This document shows, in pieces, positions 26,068 to 34,749 of a DNA stretch of 64,000 bases. Numbering within the stretch: the stretch's first letter is position 1; every line of letters begins with the position of its first letter. The stretch is from Mesorhizobium sp. C432A (GTDB taxonomy: Bacteria > Pseudomonadota > Alphaproteobacteria > Rhizobiales > Rhizobiaceae): positions 620,001 to 684,000 of the forward strand of contig NZ_CP100470.1 in the NCBI RefSeq assembly GCF_030323145.1, read 5' to 3'. The position numbers were made by a program, and so were the translations under genes. Under the pieces are notes generated by a model. It did no database searches, had not been told where the DNA came from, and was given only the letters and a program-made list of their open reading frames with translations.

Positions 26068-26649
26068 TCAGTCGTGCAACTGCCTGGAAATCGGCGGGCC
26101 GACCGTAAAGCCCGAAAAGGTGACTTCGAAACCCTCGCGCTGCGGCGAGCAGCACATCATGCCGACATCGACGGATTTCGAGACCGGGAAATAGGCCAGC
26201 CGCACCGGCTTCCAGTGACTATCGGTGGAGTCCAGATACTGGACGCGGATCGCCTCGGCGTGGCGGGTCAGGCGGATGCGGACGCCGTCGGGGCCGGCCG
26301 CGATGGCTACAAGGGACCAATCGGAGGTGTCGTTGGTGACGACGACAGAGAAATACGCCAGCCCGTCGGTGTATTCGATGCCGGCCTTGATCCAGTGCGT
26401 TTCGCTCAGCCGCAGCATCAGCCCGGCCTGGTCGTAGAGCACCTTGTAGTCGCCCTTGACGGTGACTTCGGCGCTGAAGTCACCCTCGACCGGCCGATAC
26501 AGGAAATGGCCATTGTCACGCCAGAAACCGTAAAAGGTTTCGCGCCAGAAGTCGGTTTCCTTGCCGGTGCGCACATGCACCGTGTCGTCGCCGACAACAT
26601 GATGCGTCGGTGGGTTGAGCCAGGTCAGGTCCTCTTTCGCCGCCGTCAT
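26068..26649 (-). CDS. DUF1349 domain protein
   Basis: A 193-residue protein of the DUF1349 family (concanavalin-like beta-sandwich). Typical sequence includes TDFWRETFYGFWRDNGHF, GDYKVLYDQAGLMLRLSE, HWIKAGIEYTDG and GMMCCSPQREGFEVTFSGF. No signal peptide is visible, so it is probably cytoplasmic. The biochemical role of the family is not established. It converges with the LuxR gene (9 bases apart) and lies 14 bases downstream of an aldehyde dehydrogenase gene on the same strand, so the two are probably co-transcribed. Confidence 0.85.
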   Translation of the reverse strand: MTAAKEDLTWLNPPTHHVVGDDTVHVRTGKETDFWRETFYGFWRDNGHFLYRPVEGDFSAEVTVKGDYKVLYDQAGLMLRLSETHWIKAGIEYTDGLAYFSVVVTNDTSDWSLVAIAAGPDGVRIRLTRHAEAIRVQYLDSTDSHWKPVRLAYFPVSKSVDVGMMCCSPQREGFEVTFSGFTVGPPISRQLHD

Positions 26650-26663
26650 CGGTTCCCCCGCGA

Positions 26664-28103
26664 TCAGCCGGCAAATGTATAGGCTGTCTTTACCGTGGTG
26701 TAGAACTCCGCGGCATAGCGGCCCTGCTCGCGCGGGCCGTAGCTCGATCCCTTGCGACCACCGAACGGGACGTGGAAATCGACGCCCGCCGTCGGCAGAT
26801 TGACCATCACCATGCCGGCTTCGGAGTTGCGCCGGAAATGCGTGGCATGCTTGAGGCTCGAGGTGCAGATGCCGGACGTCAGGCCGAAGGGCGTGTCGTT
26901 GGCAACCGCCAGCGCCTCGTCATAATCCTTGACACGGATGACATTGGCGACCGGCCCGAAGATTTCTTCGCGCGAAATGCGCATGGCGTTGGTGCTCTCG
27001 GTGAACAGTGCCGGCCTGAGGTAGAAGCCGGGCGTTTCGCGATCGAGCCGCTCGCCGCCGAAAGCGAGGTTGGCGCCTTCCTTGCTGCCGATGGCGATGT
27101 AGTCCTCGTCCTGCTTGAGCTGGCTCGCATCGACGACCGGTCCTATCTGGGTCTTGGTGTCGAGCGCATCGCCGATGACGAGCTTTTCCAGGCGCTCCTT
27201 GAGCGCGGCGACGAAGCGGTCGTGAATGCCCTCGGTCACCACCAGGCGAGAAGAGGCCGTGCAACGCTGGCCGGTCGAGAAATAGGCGCCGTTGATGGCG
27301 CATTCGACCGCCGTGGCGAGGTCGGCGTCATCAAGCACGACCATCGGGTTCTTGCCGCCCATTTCGAGCTGGAACTTGCGCATATGCTCGACGCTTGCGG
27401 CGGCGACGCGTTTGCCGGTGCCGACCGAGCCGGTGAAGGTGATGGCGTTGAGGTCGGGGCTGTCAAGCATGGCCTGGCCGACCACCGAGCCCTTGCCCAT
27501 GACCAAATTGAGCACGCCTTTCGGCAGGCCGGCGCGGTGCAGGATGTCGACGATGGTCCAGGCGCTCTCCGGCACCAATTCGGCCGGCTTGAAGACGATG
27601 GTGTTGCCGTGGGCCAACGCCGGCGCGATCTTCCAGGTGGGGATGGCGATCGGGAAATTCCACGGGGTGATGATGCCTACCACGCCGACGGCTTCGCGGG
27701 TGATCTCGACGCCGACGCCCGGGCGCACGCTGGGCACCAATTCACCCGACAGGCGCAGCGTCTCGCCGGCGAAGAAGTCGAAGATCTGGGCGGCGCGGAT
27801 GGTCTCGCCAATGCCCTCGGCCAGCGTCTTGCCCTCTTCGCGCGACAGCGCGCGGCCGATCTCGTCCTTGCGCGCCATGATCTCGTCCGACGCCTTTTTC
27901 AGCACGGCGTGGCGCACCAGCGGCGCCGAACGCGACCAGGCCGGGAAGGCGGCTTTGGCCGCCGCGATGGCCTGCTTTGCCTGCTCGGCGCCGGCCGAGG
28001 CATATTCGCCAACGACATCGCCCGTGTTCGAGGGATTGATGTTGCGCGAGCCGGCCTCGCCCACCCACTCGCCATCGATCAGATTTTTACGAAACAGGCT
28101 CAT
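26664..28103 (-). CDS. NAD(P)-dependent aldehyde dehydrogenase
   Basis: A 479-residue aldehyde dehydrogenase. Motifs in order are ITPWNFPIAIPTWKIAPAL, FTGSVGTGK (cofactor loop), LEMGGKNPMVV with the catalytic Glu, and STGQRCTASSRLVV with the catalytic Cys. The C-terminus has GREQGRYAAEFYTTVKTAY. The pattern is closest to alpha-ketoglutaric semialdehyde (2,5-dioxovalerate) dehydrogenases of sugar-acid pathways, but substrate is uncertain. The ATG at 28103 has AAGGA nine bases upstream; an earlier in-frame ATG at 28154 adds non-conserved residues. Its neighbour is the DUF1349 gene. Confidence 0.9.
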   Translation of the reverse strand: MSLFRKNLIDGEWVGEAGSRNINPSNTGDVVGEYASAGAEQAKQAIAAAKAAFPAWSRSAPLVRHAVLKKASDEIMARKDEIGRALSREEGKTLAEGIGETIRAAQIFDFFAGETLRLSGELVPSVRPGVGVEITREAVGVVGIITPWNFPIAIPTWKIAPALAHGNTIVFKPAELVPESAWTIVDILHRAGLPKGVLNLVMGKGSVVGQAMLDSPDLNAITFTGSVGTGKRVAAASVEHMRKFQLEMGGKNPMVVLDDADLATAVECAINGAYFSTGQRCTASSRLVVTEGIHDRFVAALKERLEKLVIGDALDTKTQIGPVVDASQLKQDEDYIAIGSKEGANLAFGGERLDRETPGFYLRPALFTESTNAMRISREEIFGPVANVIRVKDYDEALAVANDTPFGLTSGICTSSLKHATHFRRNSEAGMVMVNLPTAGVDFHVPFGGRKGSSYGPREQGRYAAEFYTTVKTAYTFAG

Positions 28104-28268
28104 GTCGCGGTTTCCTTGTATTGGTTCGCTGGGGGTGCCGTATGCCTGAATCATTTATCAGACAAATGACGACACTGTGAGGGCTGAAATCTAGCTGCGG
28201 ACTGGATAGCCGATGGCGCGCGGCTATGAAAGCCGCGACCTCAAGATGGACAATATGAAGCGGCCCTG

Positions 28269-28754
28269 TCAGGTCGGAAAAGTCCAGAACAGGCAAGCCA
28301 GCGTCGCCGCGGCGAAGATGACGAAGAACAAGCTCCTGAGCAGGATGTTGCGGCGCAGCTCGTTCATGGTGAAATGGCTGCCAACGATGGCCGCGGCGAA
28401 CAGGAAACGCCAGTTCAGGAGCGCCCACAGCACGCTGCTCTGGCCGAAAGCCCAGCGGGCGACGAGACAGCCGACAATTGTGGCGAACAGGGCAATCACC
28501 GCCCAGAACAGCGCATCCGCAGCATGGGTCAAGACGATGCCGGCGGCGCGGATCGGCAGGATCATCATCAGCATGGCGCCGAAAAAATAGACGGCGGCGA
28601 GTGGCAGGAACGACCCGGCATCGGCGATGCCGTCCAGCCGCCTCACCCCGATCGCGCCATAGGGATAGCCGTGCCTGGCGACCGCCAGGCTGAGCGCCAT
28701 GAGCAATGCGGTGAGCACCGCGACCAATGCGAATGTAATGAGGGCCTTGCTCAT
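28269..28754 (-). CDS. Small multi-pass membrane protein of unknown function
   Basis: A 161-residue protein with about five hydrophobic segments: ITFALVAVLTALLMALSLAV, AAVYFFGAMLMMILPI, LFWAVIALFATIVGCLVA, FLFAAAIVGSHF and LRSLFFVIFAAATLACLFW. I do not recognise a family. The ATG at 28754 (MSKALITF) is natural. It stands alone between the aldehyde dehydrogenase and the peptide transporter operon, on the same strand as both but with gaps of 165 and 75 bases. There is no evidence for its role. Confidence 0.65.
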   Translation of the reverse strand: MSKALITFALVAVLTALLMALSLAVARHGYPYGAIGVRRLDGIADAGSFLPLAAVYFFGAMLMMILPIRAAGIVLTHAADALFWAVIALFATIVGCLVARWAFGQSSVLWALLNWRFLFAAAIVGSHFTMNELRRNILLRSLFFVIFAAATLACLFWTFPT

Positions 28755-28829
28755 GCCGTTCCTTGCTTTGAGGCCCTGTCAGAGCCGAATCACGAGGAAC
28801 GATTTTAGCGCACGGTCCGCGATTGCGCG

Positions 28830-29735
28830 TCAGCTTTGCTGAGCGTTCCGCTCTTCACCGGTCGCTGTTTTCGAAGGCCCCATGCCTTGCGCGATCAGAT
28901 TGGTTGCCATGACAAGCGAAACGATGGCTGCGGAGTTGAAGATCACCACCCACCATTTGCCGCCGGTCAGGAAGCCGTAGCCGTCGGCGACCGCCAGTCC
29001 CCAATCGGCTGAGGGAGGCTGGATGCCGAGGCCGAGGAAGCTCAGCGTGGCGATCGAAAAGAAGGCGTAGCCAAGCCTTGTGACCAGCTCGATGAGGATG
29101 GTTTCCCTGACATTAGGCAGGATCTCGAGGAACATGATGGAAAGAGCGCTCTCGCCGCCGAGACGAGCGGCGCTGACATAGTCGCGTTCGCGCTGCTCGC
29201 GCACGGCGGCACGCACCGTCCGTGCCACCAGCGGGGCATAGGCGATGCCGATCACAAGGATGACGGTGAGGTTCGATGGCCCAAGCGCGACCAGCGCCAT
29301 GGTGACGAGGACGATGAAGGGAAAGGCCATCAGCGTGTCGAGCAGCCTGGCGCCGATGGCGTCGATCAGCCCGTCGAAATAGCCGAGCACGAGGCCAAGC
29401 ACGCTGCCGGCGGCAACGCCGAGCAGTGTTGCTGCCGGCGCGACCAGCAGGATGTCACGCGAGCCGACGACGATGCGCGACAGCACGTCGCGGCCAAGTT
29501 GGTCGGTGCCGAACCAGTGCGCGGCATCAGGCGGCGCCAGCATGACGAGGAAATCCTCGGCATAGGGATCGTAGGGCACAAACAGGCTGCCTAACACGGC
29601 GCAGCCGACCCAGAACAGCAGGATCAGCGATCCAACGATCACCGAGGGCGGCAGCTGCGAAACAGTCTCGCGGATGCGACTTGCTGCCCGCCAGCCCAGC
29701 GTACGGCGCTCCGGCAATTCCATCAGTTCCATCAT
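28830..29735 (-). CDS. Peptide/nickel-type ABC transporter permease (DppC-like)
   Basis: A 301-residue inner-membrane permease. The OppC-type N-terminus precedes PYDPYAEDFLVMLAPPDAAH, then HWFGTDQLGRDVLSRIVVGS, a hallmark of DppC/OppC proteins. The EAA-like coupling loop is AARLGGESALSIMFLEILPN. About six transmembrane helices are present. Its ATG overlaps the stop of the DppB-like gene by four bases. It is the second permease of an importer for a peptide or small organic solute. The cargo may be a substrate of the flavin monooxygenase encoded at the other end of the cluster. Confidence 0.9.
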   Translation of the reverse strand: MMELMELPERRTLGWRAASRIRETVSQLPPSVIVGSLILLFWVGCAVLGSLFVPYDPYAEDFLVMLAPPDAAHWFGTDQLGRDVLSRIVVGSRDILLVAPAATLLGVAAGSVLGLVLGYFDGLIDAIGARLLDTLMAFPFIVLVTMALVALGPSNLTVILVIGIAYAPLVARTVRAAVREQRERDYVSAARLGGESALSIMFLEILPNVRETILIELVTRLGYAFFSIATLSFLGLGIQPPSADWGLAVADGYGFLTGGKWWVVIFNSAAIVSLVMATNLIAQGMGPSKTATGEERNAQQS

Positions 29736-30691
29736 GGCGAAACACGGCGGCGCTGCCGCGGATCGAGCAAGGCATTCACGAGATCGCCTGCCGCGGCCGA
29801 CAGCACGAAGATGGTCGCCATGACCAGCACGCCGGCTTCGAGCATCGGGAAGTCACGCGACTTGGCGGCGTTGAGCACCAGATTGCCGAGACCCTGTATG
29901 CCGAACAGCGCTTCGATCACCACCAGCCCGCCAAGCATGTAACCGGTCTGCGTCGCCAGCACGGCGATGGTCGGCGTCAGCGCATTACGCAGCACGTGCC
30001 GGATGAGGATTTCGCGACGCTCAAGGCCTTTCAGGACGGCGGTGCGCGTATAGTCGGCGGCCAGCGCCTCGATCACACCGGCCCGCGTCATGCGGGCGAT
30101 GTAGCCGGCAAGGTTCAGCACCAGCGGCAGCGCCGGCAGGATCAGATAATAGCCACTGACCCACAGCCCGGCGCCATCGGGAGCAGCGCCGGTGATCGGG
30201 AACCAGTTCAGCCACAGGCCGAAGACGATGAGCAACAGCAGGCCGGAGACGAAGTCCGGGACGATGCCGAAGGACACGCCGGCGAGTACGATCAGGCGGT
30301 CGACAAAGCGGCCCTGGTTGAGACCGGCGACGATGCCGGCGCCGATGCCCAGCGGCAACAGAAAGACGAGGATAATTCCGGCAAGGGCCGCCGAGCGCTT
30401 GAGGCTTTCCAGAACGAAGGGCGCCACCGGCAAACGCAACGACAGGGAGGTGCCGAAGTCGCCTGACAGCACGCTGCTGAACCAGTGCCAGTATTGCACG
30501 AGCACCGGCTGGTCGGCGCCGAGCTGCCTGTTCAGCGCCGCGACGGCCTCGGCATCGGCGAACGGCCCGAGCATGAGGCGGGCGACATCGCCGGGCAGAA
30601 CCTGCCCGGCGAAGAACACCAGCATGCTGACCAGCCACAGCGTGAGCAGAAGCGAGGCTGCCCGCACCGACACAGTGCGGCCGGTCAGCAT
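29732..30691 (-). CDS. Peptide/nickel-type ABC transporter permease (DppB-like)
   Basis: A 319-residue inner-membrane permease with six predicted helices. The DppB/OppB hallmarks are the N-terminal helix LLLTLWLVSMLVFFAGQVLP followed by GDVARLMLGPFA, a periplasmic loop (VQYWHWFSSVLSGDFGTSL), and the coupling region YTRTAVLKGLERREILIRHV. The C-terminus reads GNLVLNAAKSRDFPMLEAG. It overlaps the DppC-like gene by four bases and follows the binding-protein gene by 37 bases. Peptide import is the family default; related systems also carry nickel, opines and xenobiotics. Confidence 0.9.
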   Translation of the reverse strand: MLTGRTVSVRAASLLLTLWLVSMLVFFAGQVLPGDVARLMLGPFADAEAVAALNRQLGADQPVLVQYWHWFSSVLSGDFGTSLSLRLPVAPFVLESLKRSAALAGIILVFLLPLGIGAGIVAGLNQGRFVDRLIVLAGVSFGIVPDFVSGLLLLIVFGLWLNWFPITGAAPDGAGLWVSGYYLILPALPLVLNLAGYIARMTRAGVIEALAADYTRTAVLKGLERREILIRHVLRNALTPTIAVLATQTGYMLGGLVVIEALFGIQGLGNLVLNAAKSRDFPMLEAGVLVMATIFVLSAAAGDLVNALLDPRQRRRVSP

Positions 30692-30728
30692 CGGATTCCG
30701 GTGCCCGGAGTGGCTGGACGTCTCGCAA

Positions 30729-32372
30729 TCATGCCTGGGCGAACGTCACGCGATCGAGCAGCAGATGCGAGATTGCCGTGAAGCGGACGCCCTCGACCTT
30801 CGACGAGACGATGCGGCTGTATTGCGAGAAGTAGCTGATGATCAGCGGCGTCTCGTCCAGCAGCAAGGTCTGGATCTTGCCCGCGGCAAGGCGTTGCGCC
30901 TGAAGGTCGCGGGCCTTGCCGTATTCGAGCAGCAGCCCGTCATAGGCCGGGTTGTTGAAATGCGCGGCGTTCCAGGCGCCCGAACTCTTCAGCGTCGCGT
31001 TGAGGAAGATGTCGGGCGTGCCGCGATGGCCAAAATCGGTAATGCCGAGATTGGAATCGAGCCATGGCGACGAGCCGAACTTCGCCGAGCCATAATAGGC
31101 GTCCTGCGGCAGCACGTTGAGCTTGATGTCGATGCCGGCCTTCTTGGCAAAATTCTGGATCAGCACGGCATAATCGGGAATGTCATAGGCGCGCTCGGTG
31201 GTCAGCGTCACCGGGAAGCCGTTCGGCACGCCGGCCTCGCCAAGCAGGCGCTTGGCCTCGGCGATGTCCTGCTTGCGCTGCGGTACCGACGGATCGGCCG
31301 AGGGGAAGATCGGCGCGAACGGGGTGTCGTTGCCGATGATGGCGCGGCCCTTGAGCAAGCCCTTGACCACCGCCTCGCGGTCGATGGTGAGCGCCAAGGC
31401 GCGGCGGATGCGCTTGTCGGTGAACGGCGCCTGGTCGGTCCTCAGATGCACCTCGTCATGCGAACTTGCCTGCACGCTGAGCAGCTTGAAGTTGGGATTG
31501 CCCTCGATCGCCAATTCCAGCCGGGTCGTGCTCGGGATGACGTCGAGCTGGCCGGCCTGCAGCGCCAGCACCTGCGCCTGCTCGTCGTCGAAGAACTTGA
31601 TTTCGACGCGGTCGGGCAGCGCCTTGTCGCCCCAATAGTCAGGGTTGCGCACGAAGCTGGCGCCCTGCTTGGGGCGGAAGGATTCGAGCTTGAACGGGCC
31701 GGTGCCGTTGAAATTCTTCTCGAAATCGCCGGCATAGTCGGCCGGCAGGATGACGGCATTGTAGACGTCGGACGAGACATAGAAGGGGAAGTTGCTGTTG
31801 GGCCCGTCGAGATCGAAGGCGACTGTCTGGTCGTCGACGACCTTGGCGCCGCCCTTGGACAGGATGCCCTTATAGGCCGACAAAGCGGACGAACCGCTGG
31901 CCGGATCGACCAGCCGCTCGAAGCTCGCCACCACATCCTTGGCGGTGACGGTGCGGCCGTCGTGGAATTTTACGCCCGGCCGCAATTTGAAGGTCCAGCG
32001 GCTGGCGGTCTCGTCGGCCTCCCACGACAGAGCGAGCTTGGGCTGCAGACCGTCCTTGGGATCGTCGAGGATGAGATATTCGCCGACCTGGCTGATGACG
32101 CCGATGCTGGCCGGATCGGTGATGGAGACGGGATCGATCGCCTTGGTCGGCTGTCCGAGCCCAACGCGGACCGTGCCGCCGGCGCCGGCAGCGCGCGCCG
32201 TGCCGAAACCAGCAAGTCCCTGCGAGGCGGCAAAGCCGGTGAGGCCGATCAAGGCTGCGTATTTCAGCAGATCGCGGCGCTTGAGGAAGCCGGCCTGGTG
32301 CTCATCGACGGCGACGTTCCAGATGTCGCCGGACAGATTGCGAAGCGTATCGATGTCGTTGCGTTTGGTCAT
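30729..32372 (-). CDS. ABC transporter substrate-binding protein, Tat-exported, family 5
   Basis: A 547-residue extracellular solute-binding protein. The N-terminus is long, with a twin-arginine motif at KRRDLLKYAALIGLTG (about residues 31-46) and an Ala-rich cleavage region ending ARAAGAG, so Tat export is predicted. Family-5 landmarks are FKLRPGVKFHDGRTVTAKDV, SFRPKQGASFVRNPDYWG and KRIRRALALTIDREAVVKG. The ATG at 32372 follows AGGGG at good spacing. It heads the two permease genes. The ligand is unknown: peptide-like or a substrate of the neighbouring monooxygenase. Confidence 0.9.
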   Translation of the reverse strand: MTKRNDIDTLRNLSGDIWNVAVDEHQAGFLKRRDLLKYAALIGLTGFAASQGLAGFGTARAAGAGGTVRVGLGQPTKAIDPVSITDPASIGVISQVGEYLILDDPKDGLQPKLALSWEADETASRWTFKLRPGVKFHDGRTVTAKDVVASFERLVDPASGSSALSAYKGILSKGGAKVVDDQTVAFDLDGPNSNFPFYVSSDVYNAVILPADYAGDFEKNFNGTGPFKLESFRPKQGASFVRNPDYWGDKALPDRVEIKFFDDEQAQVLALQAGQLDVIPSTTRLELAIEGNPNFKLLSVQASSHDEVHLRTDQAPFTDKRIRRALALTIDREAVVKGLLKGRAIIGNDTPFAPIFPSADPSVPQRKQDIAEAKRLLGEAGVPNGFPVTLTTERAYDIPDYAVLIQNFAKKAGIDIKLNVLPQDAYYGSAKFGSSPWLDSNLGITDFGHRGTPDIFLNATLKSSGAWNAAHFNNPAYDGLLLEYGKARDLQAQRLAAGKIQTLLLDETPLIISYFSQYSRIVSSKVEGVRFTAISHLLLDRVTFAQA

Positions 32373-32407
32373 TTTGAAACCCCTGTCTGAAATGACTGTT
32401 GAATGGC

Positions 32408-33184
32408 TTAAGCGACTGGTTCGCCGTCGAGATGGATGCGGTCGACGGCTTGCGGGTAAAAGGCGATGAGGCCCCTGATCTTGGGCATTTCGGCAATGGG
32501 ATCGCGGTAGCTCCAGGCGACATCGGGGCTTACCGAGCCGTCGGCGCGCCGGCCCGACCAGTAGGAGGCGATGCCCTTGTAGGGACAGCGCGTCGTGCTG
32601 TCCGAAGCGGTCAGCCGGTCGAGCCTGACATCGTCCGGGTGCAAATAGAAACGCGTCGGCAGATGCGTTTCGAACAGAAGCACCGGGCGATGGCTGTCGG
32701 CGATCAGTTCGCCGTCGAACCAGATCTGGACGTGGCTTGAACTCTGCAGCACATCGATGCGTGCGTATGGATCGCGGGCGTGGACGAAGACTTCTTCCTC
32801 CTCCTCGAACCATTGGTCGACCGCTTTCCAGGTGAAGGCGATGCGGCCGGCCAGTGGCGACAGGCTTTCATCCGGCGGCGCGACAAGCGACCAGGCCGCA
32901 TTGGGAGAAGCTTTCGATCCCGTCTCCAGGTCCCAATAGGTGGTTTCGCCGCCGACTGGATGCGGCTGGCGATGCTCGGACGGCTCCAAGAGCGAGCGGT
33001 CCACCGAGGAGGCCGGGAAGAAATAGATCGGCAGAAAATGGTTGGAGCGCAGCACCAGGACGTTGCGGCTGTCGGCGATGGTGCGGCCGGCGAATTTGAC
33101 CCGAATGCGCTTGGGGCTGTGCAGAACATTGATGAGCTGCGGAGCCGTGGCTTCGCGGGGCTGAAGTTTTGGCGCTGCGGTCAT
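32408..33184 (-). CDS. Tandem DUF427 protein
   Basis: A 258-residue cytoplasmic protein built of two DUF427 units. The first (about residues 20-125) contains KRIRVKFAGRTIADSRNVLVL and GETTYWDLETG; the second (about 145-250) contains HVQIWFDGELIADSHRPVLLF, TTRCPYKGIASYW and FYPQAVDRIHLDGEPV. Each has the usual W/Y-rich end. The function of DUF427 is not established. It sits between the binding-protein gene (35 bases) and the flavin monooxygenase gene (15 bases) on the same strand, so it probably belongs to the same operon and substrate pathway. Confidence 0.85.
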   Translation of the reverse strand: MTAAPKLQPREATAPQLINVLHSPKRIRVKFAGRTIADSRNVLVLRSNHFLPIYFFPASSVDRSLLEPSEHRQPHPVGGETTYWDLETGSKASPNAAWSLVAPPDESLSPLAGRIAFTWKAVDQWFEEEEEVFVHARDPYARIDVLQSSSHVQIWFDGELIADSHRPVLLFETHLPTRFYLHPDDVRLDRLTASDSTTRCPYKGIASYWSGRRADGSVSPDVAWSYRDPIAEMPKIRGLIAFYPQAVDRIHLDGEPVA

Positions 33185-33199
33185 ATCAGTTGCCCCAAG

Positions 33200-34558
33200 T
33201 CAGGATACGGCGCGCACATTGTCGCGCTGTTCGGCGAAGCGGTTGGCCGGCCGAGCCAGGCCGAAACGGTCACGCAGCGTCCCCGGCGCATATTCGGTGG
33301 GGAATACGCCGCGGCGCTGCAGTTCCGGCACGACCTGCTCGGCAAAATTCACCCAATCCTCCGGGAGCAGCGGGAACATCAGGTTGAAGCCGTCGGCGGC
33401 ACCTGCCTCGAACCAGTCCTGCAGCTGATCGGCGATCTGGTTGGGCGTGCCGACGACGGTCGGCACCGAACCGCTGTTGGCGAGCTTGCGAGCGATCTCG
33501 CGCAGAGTGAGGTTCTGCTTCGACCATTCCTTGACGCGATTGAGCGAGGTGCGGCCGCCATTGAAGGTGCTCTCGTCCGGCAGCGGCGGCAGCGGGCCGT
33601 CCGGCGGATATACGGAGAGATCGACGCCGCTCCAGCTCGAGAGAAGGTCGATGCCGACCCGATCGGGAAGCAAGCTCTGCAGATACTCCTGCCGCTCGCG
33701 TCCCTCCGCTTCGGAAGCTGCGACGATCGGCAGGATGCCCGGCAGAATCTTGAAGCTCTCGGGCTTGCGGCCATAACGGGCGAGGCGCTCGTCGATGTCC
33801 TGCCTATATTTGGTGCCGTCTTCCTTGGTGCTGTAGATGGCAAAGTGCGCATCGGCGTGCGCGGTAGCGAAATTCTTGCCGTCTTCGGACGAGCCGGCCT
33901 GGACGATCAGCGGATGGCCCTGCGGCGGGCGCGAGACATTGAGCGGTCCGCGCACCTTGAAGTGCGGACCCTTGTGGTTGATCGCATGGACCTTGTCGGG
34001 ATCGGCGAAATAGCCCGATGCCTTGTCGATAAGCAGGGCTTCGTCTTCCCAGCTGTCCCACAGTGCCTTGACGATATCGAGGAATTCGGTGGCGCGCTCA
34101 TAGCGAAAGGCGTGCTCGATATTGCCGTCGCGGCCGAAATTGCGGGCCTCCTCGTCCATGGCCGACGTCACCACATTCCAAGACGCCCTGCCCTTGCTGA
34201 TATGGTCGAGCGAGGCAAACATGCGGGCGACATTGTAGGGCTCGCTGTAGGAGCTCGAGGCGGTGGTGATGAGGCCGATATGCCTGGTCACGCCGGCAAG
34301 CGCCGACAACAGCGTCAGCGGTTCCAGGCGGGCATTGGCGTAATGGGCTACGCCGCTCTGTACGGAATCCCAGATCGCGACATGGTCGGCGACGAAGATC
34401 GTATCGATCCTGGCGCGCTCGGCAGACTGGACGAGATCGCGGTAGAAGTCGAAGTCGAGCACTTCGCGGCCCGGCGCGCGCGGATGGCGCCACGACATGC
34501 GATGATCGCCCTGCGGATTGAAGAAAAACGCGCTGAGGATCATGTGGTCGCGTGCCAT
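33200..34558 (-). CDS. LLM-class flavin-dependent monooxygenase (NtaA/SnaA/DszA type)
   Basis: A 452-residue TIM-barrel flavin monooxygenase of the bacterial luciferase superfamily, using FMNH2 from a separate reductase. Family features are MILSAFFFNPQGDHRMSWRH near the start, DTIFVADHVAIWDS, RHIGLITTASSSYSEPYNVA and GRASWNVVTSAMDEEARNFG. Length and C-terminus fit the NtaA/SnaA/DszA clade, whose members cleave C-S, C-N or aminopolycarboxylate bonds. The ATG at 34558 has AAGGAG eight bases upstream. Next to a peptide-type importer it probably attacks the imported compound. Substrate is unknown; no flavin reductase was found nearby. Confidence 0.9.
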   Translation of the reverse strand: MARDHMILSAFFFNPQGDHRMSWRHPRAPGREVLDFDFYRDLVQSAERARIDTIFVADHVAIWDSVQSGVAHYANARLEPLTLLSALAGVTRHIGLITTASSSYSEPYNVARMFASLDHISKGRASWNVVTSAMDEEARNFGRDGNIEHAFRYERATEFLDIVKALWDSWEDEALLIDKASGYFADPDKVHAINHKGPHFKVRGPLNVSRPPQGHPLIVQAGSSEDGKNFATAHADAHFAIYSTKEDGTKYRQDIDERLARYGRKPESFKILPGILPIVAASEAEGRERQEYLQSLLPDRVGIDLLSSWSGVDLSVYPPDGPLPPLPDESTFNGGRTSLNRVKEWSKQNLTLREIARKLANSGSVPTVVGTPNQIADQLQDWFEAGAADGFNLMFPLLPEDWVNFAEQVVPELQRRGVFPTEYAPGTLRDRFGLARPANRFAEQRDNVRAVS

Positions 34559-34749
34559 GCCGGTCTCCTTGCAGAACTGCTTCAGGCGACCGTCGCGATG
34601 CCTCGACCGGCTGCGACAATCTCTCCTGAGCGGTGAAAGGTAGATTGCGCTCCAGCTTAATTCGAGTAATTTTATAGAGATTGTGCGGCGCGAAAGCGGA
34701 AGCGATTGCCCTCGAAGACCGCGCCGAAAGAAAGTGGTTTCAGCAAGAC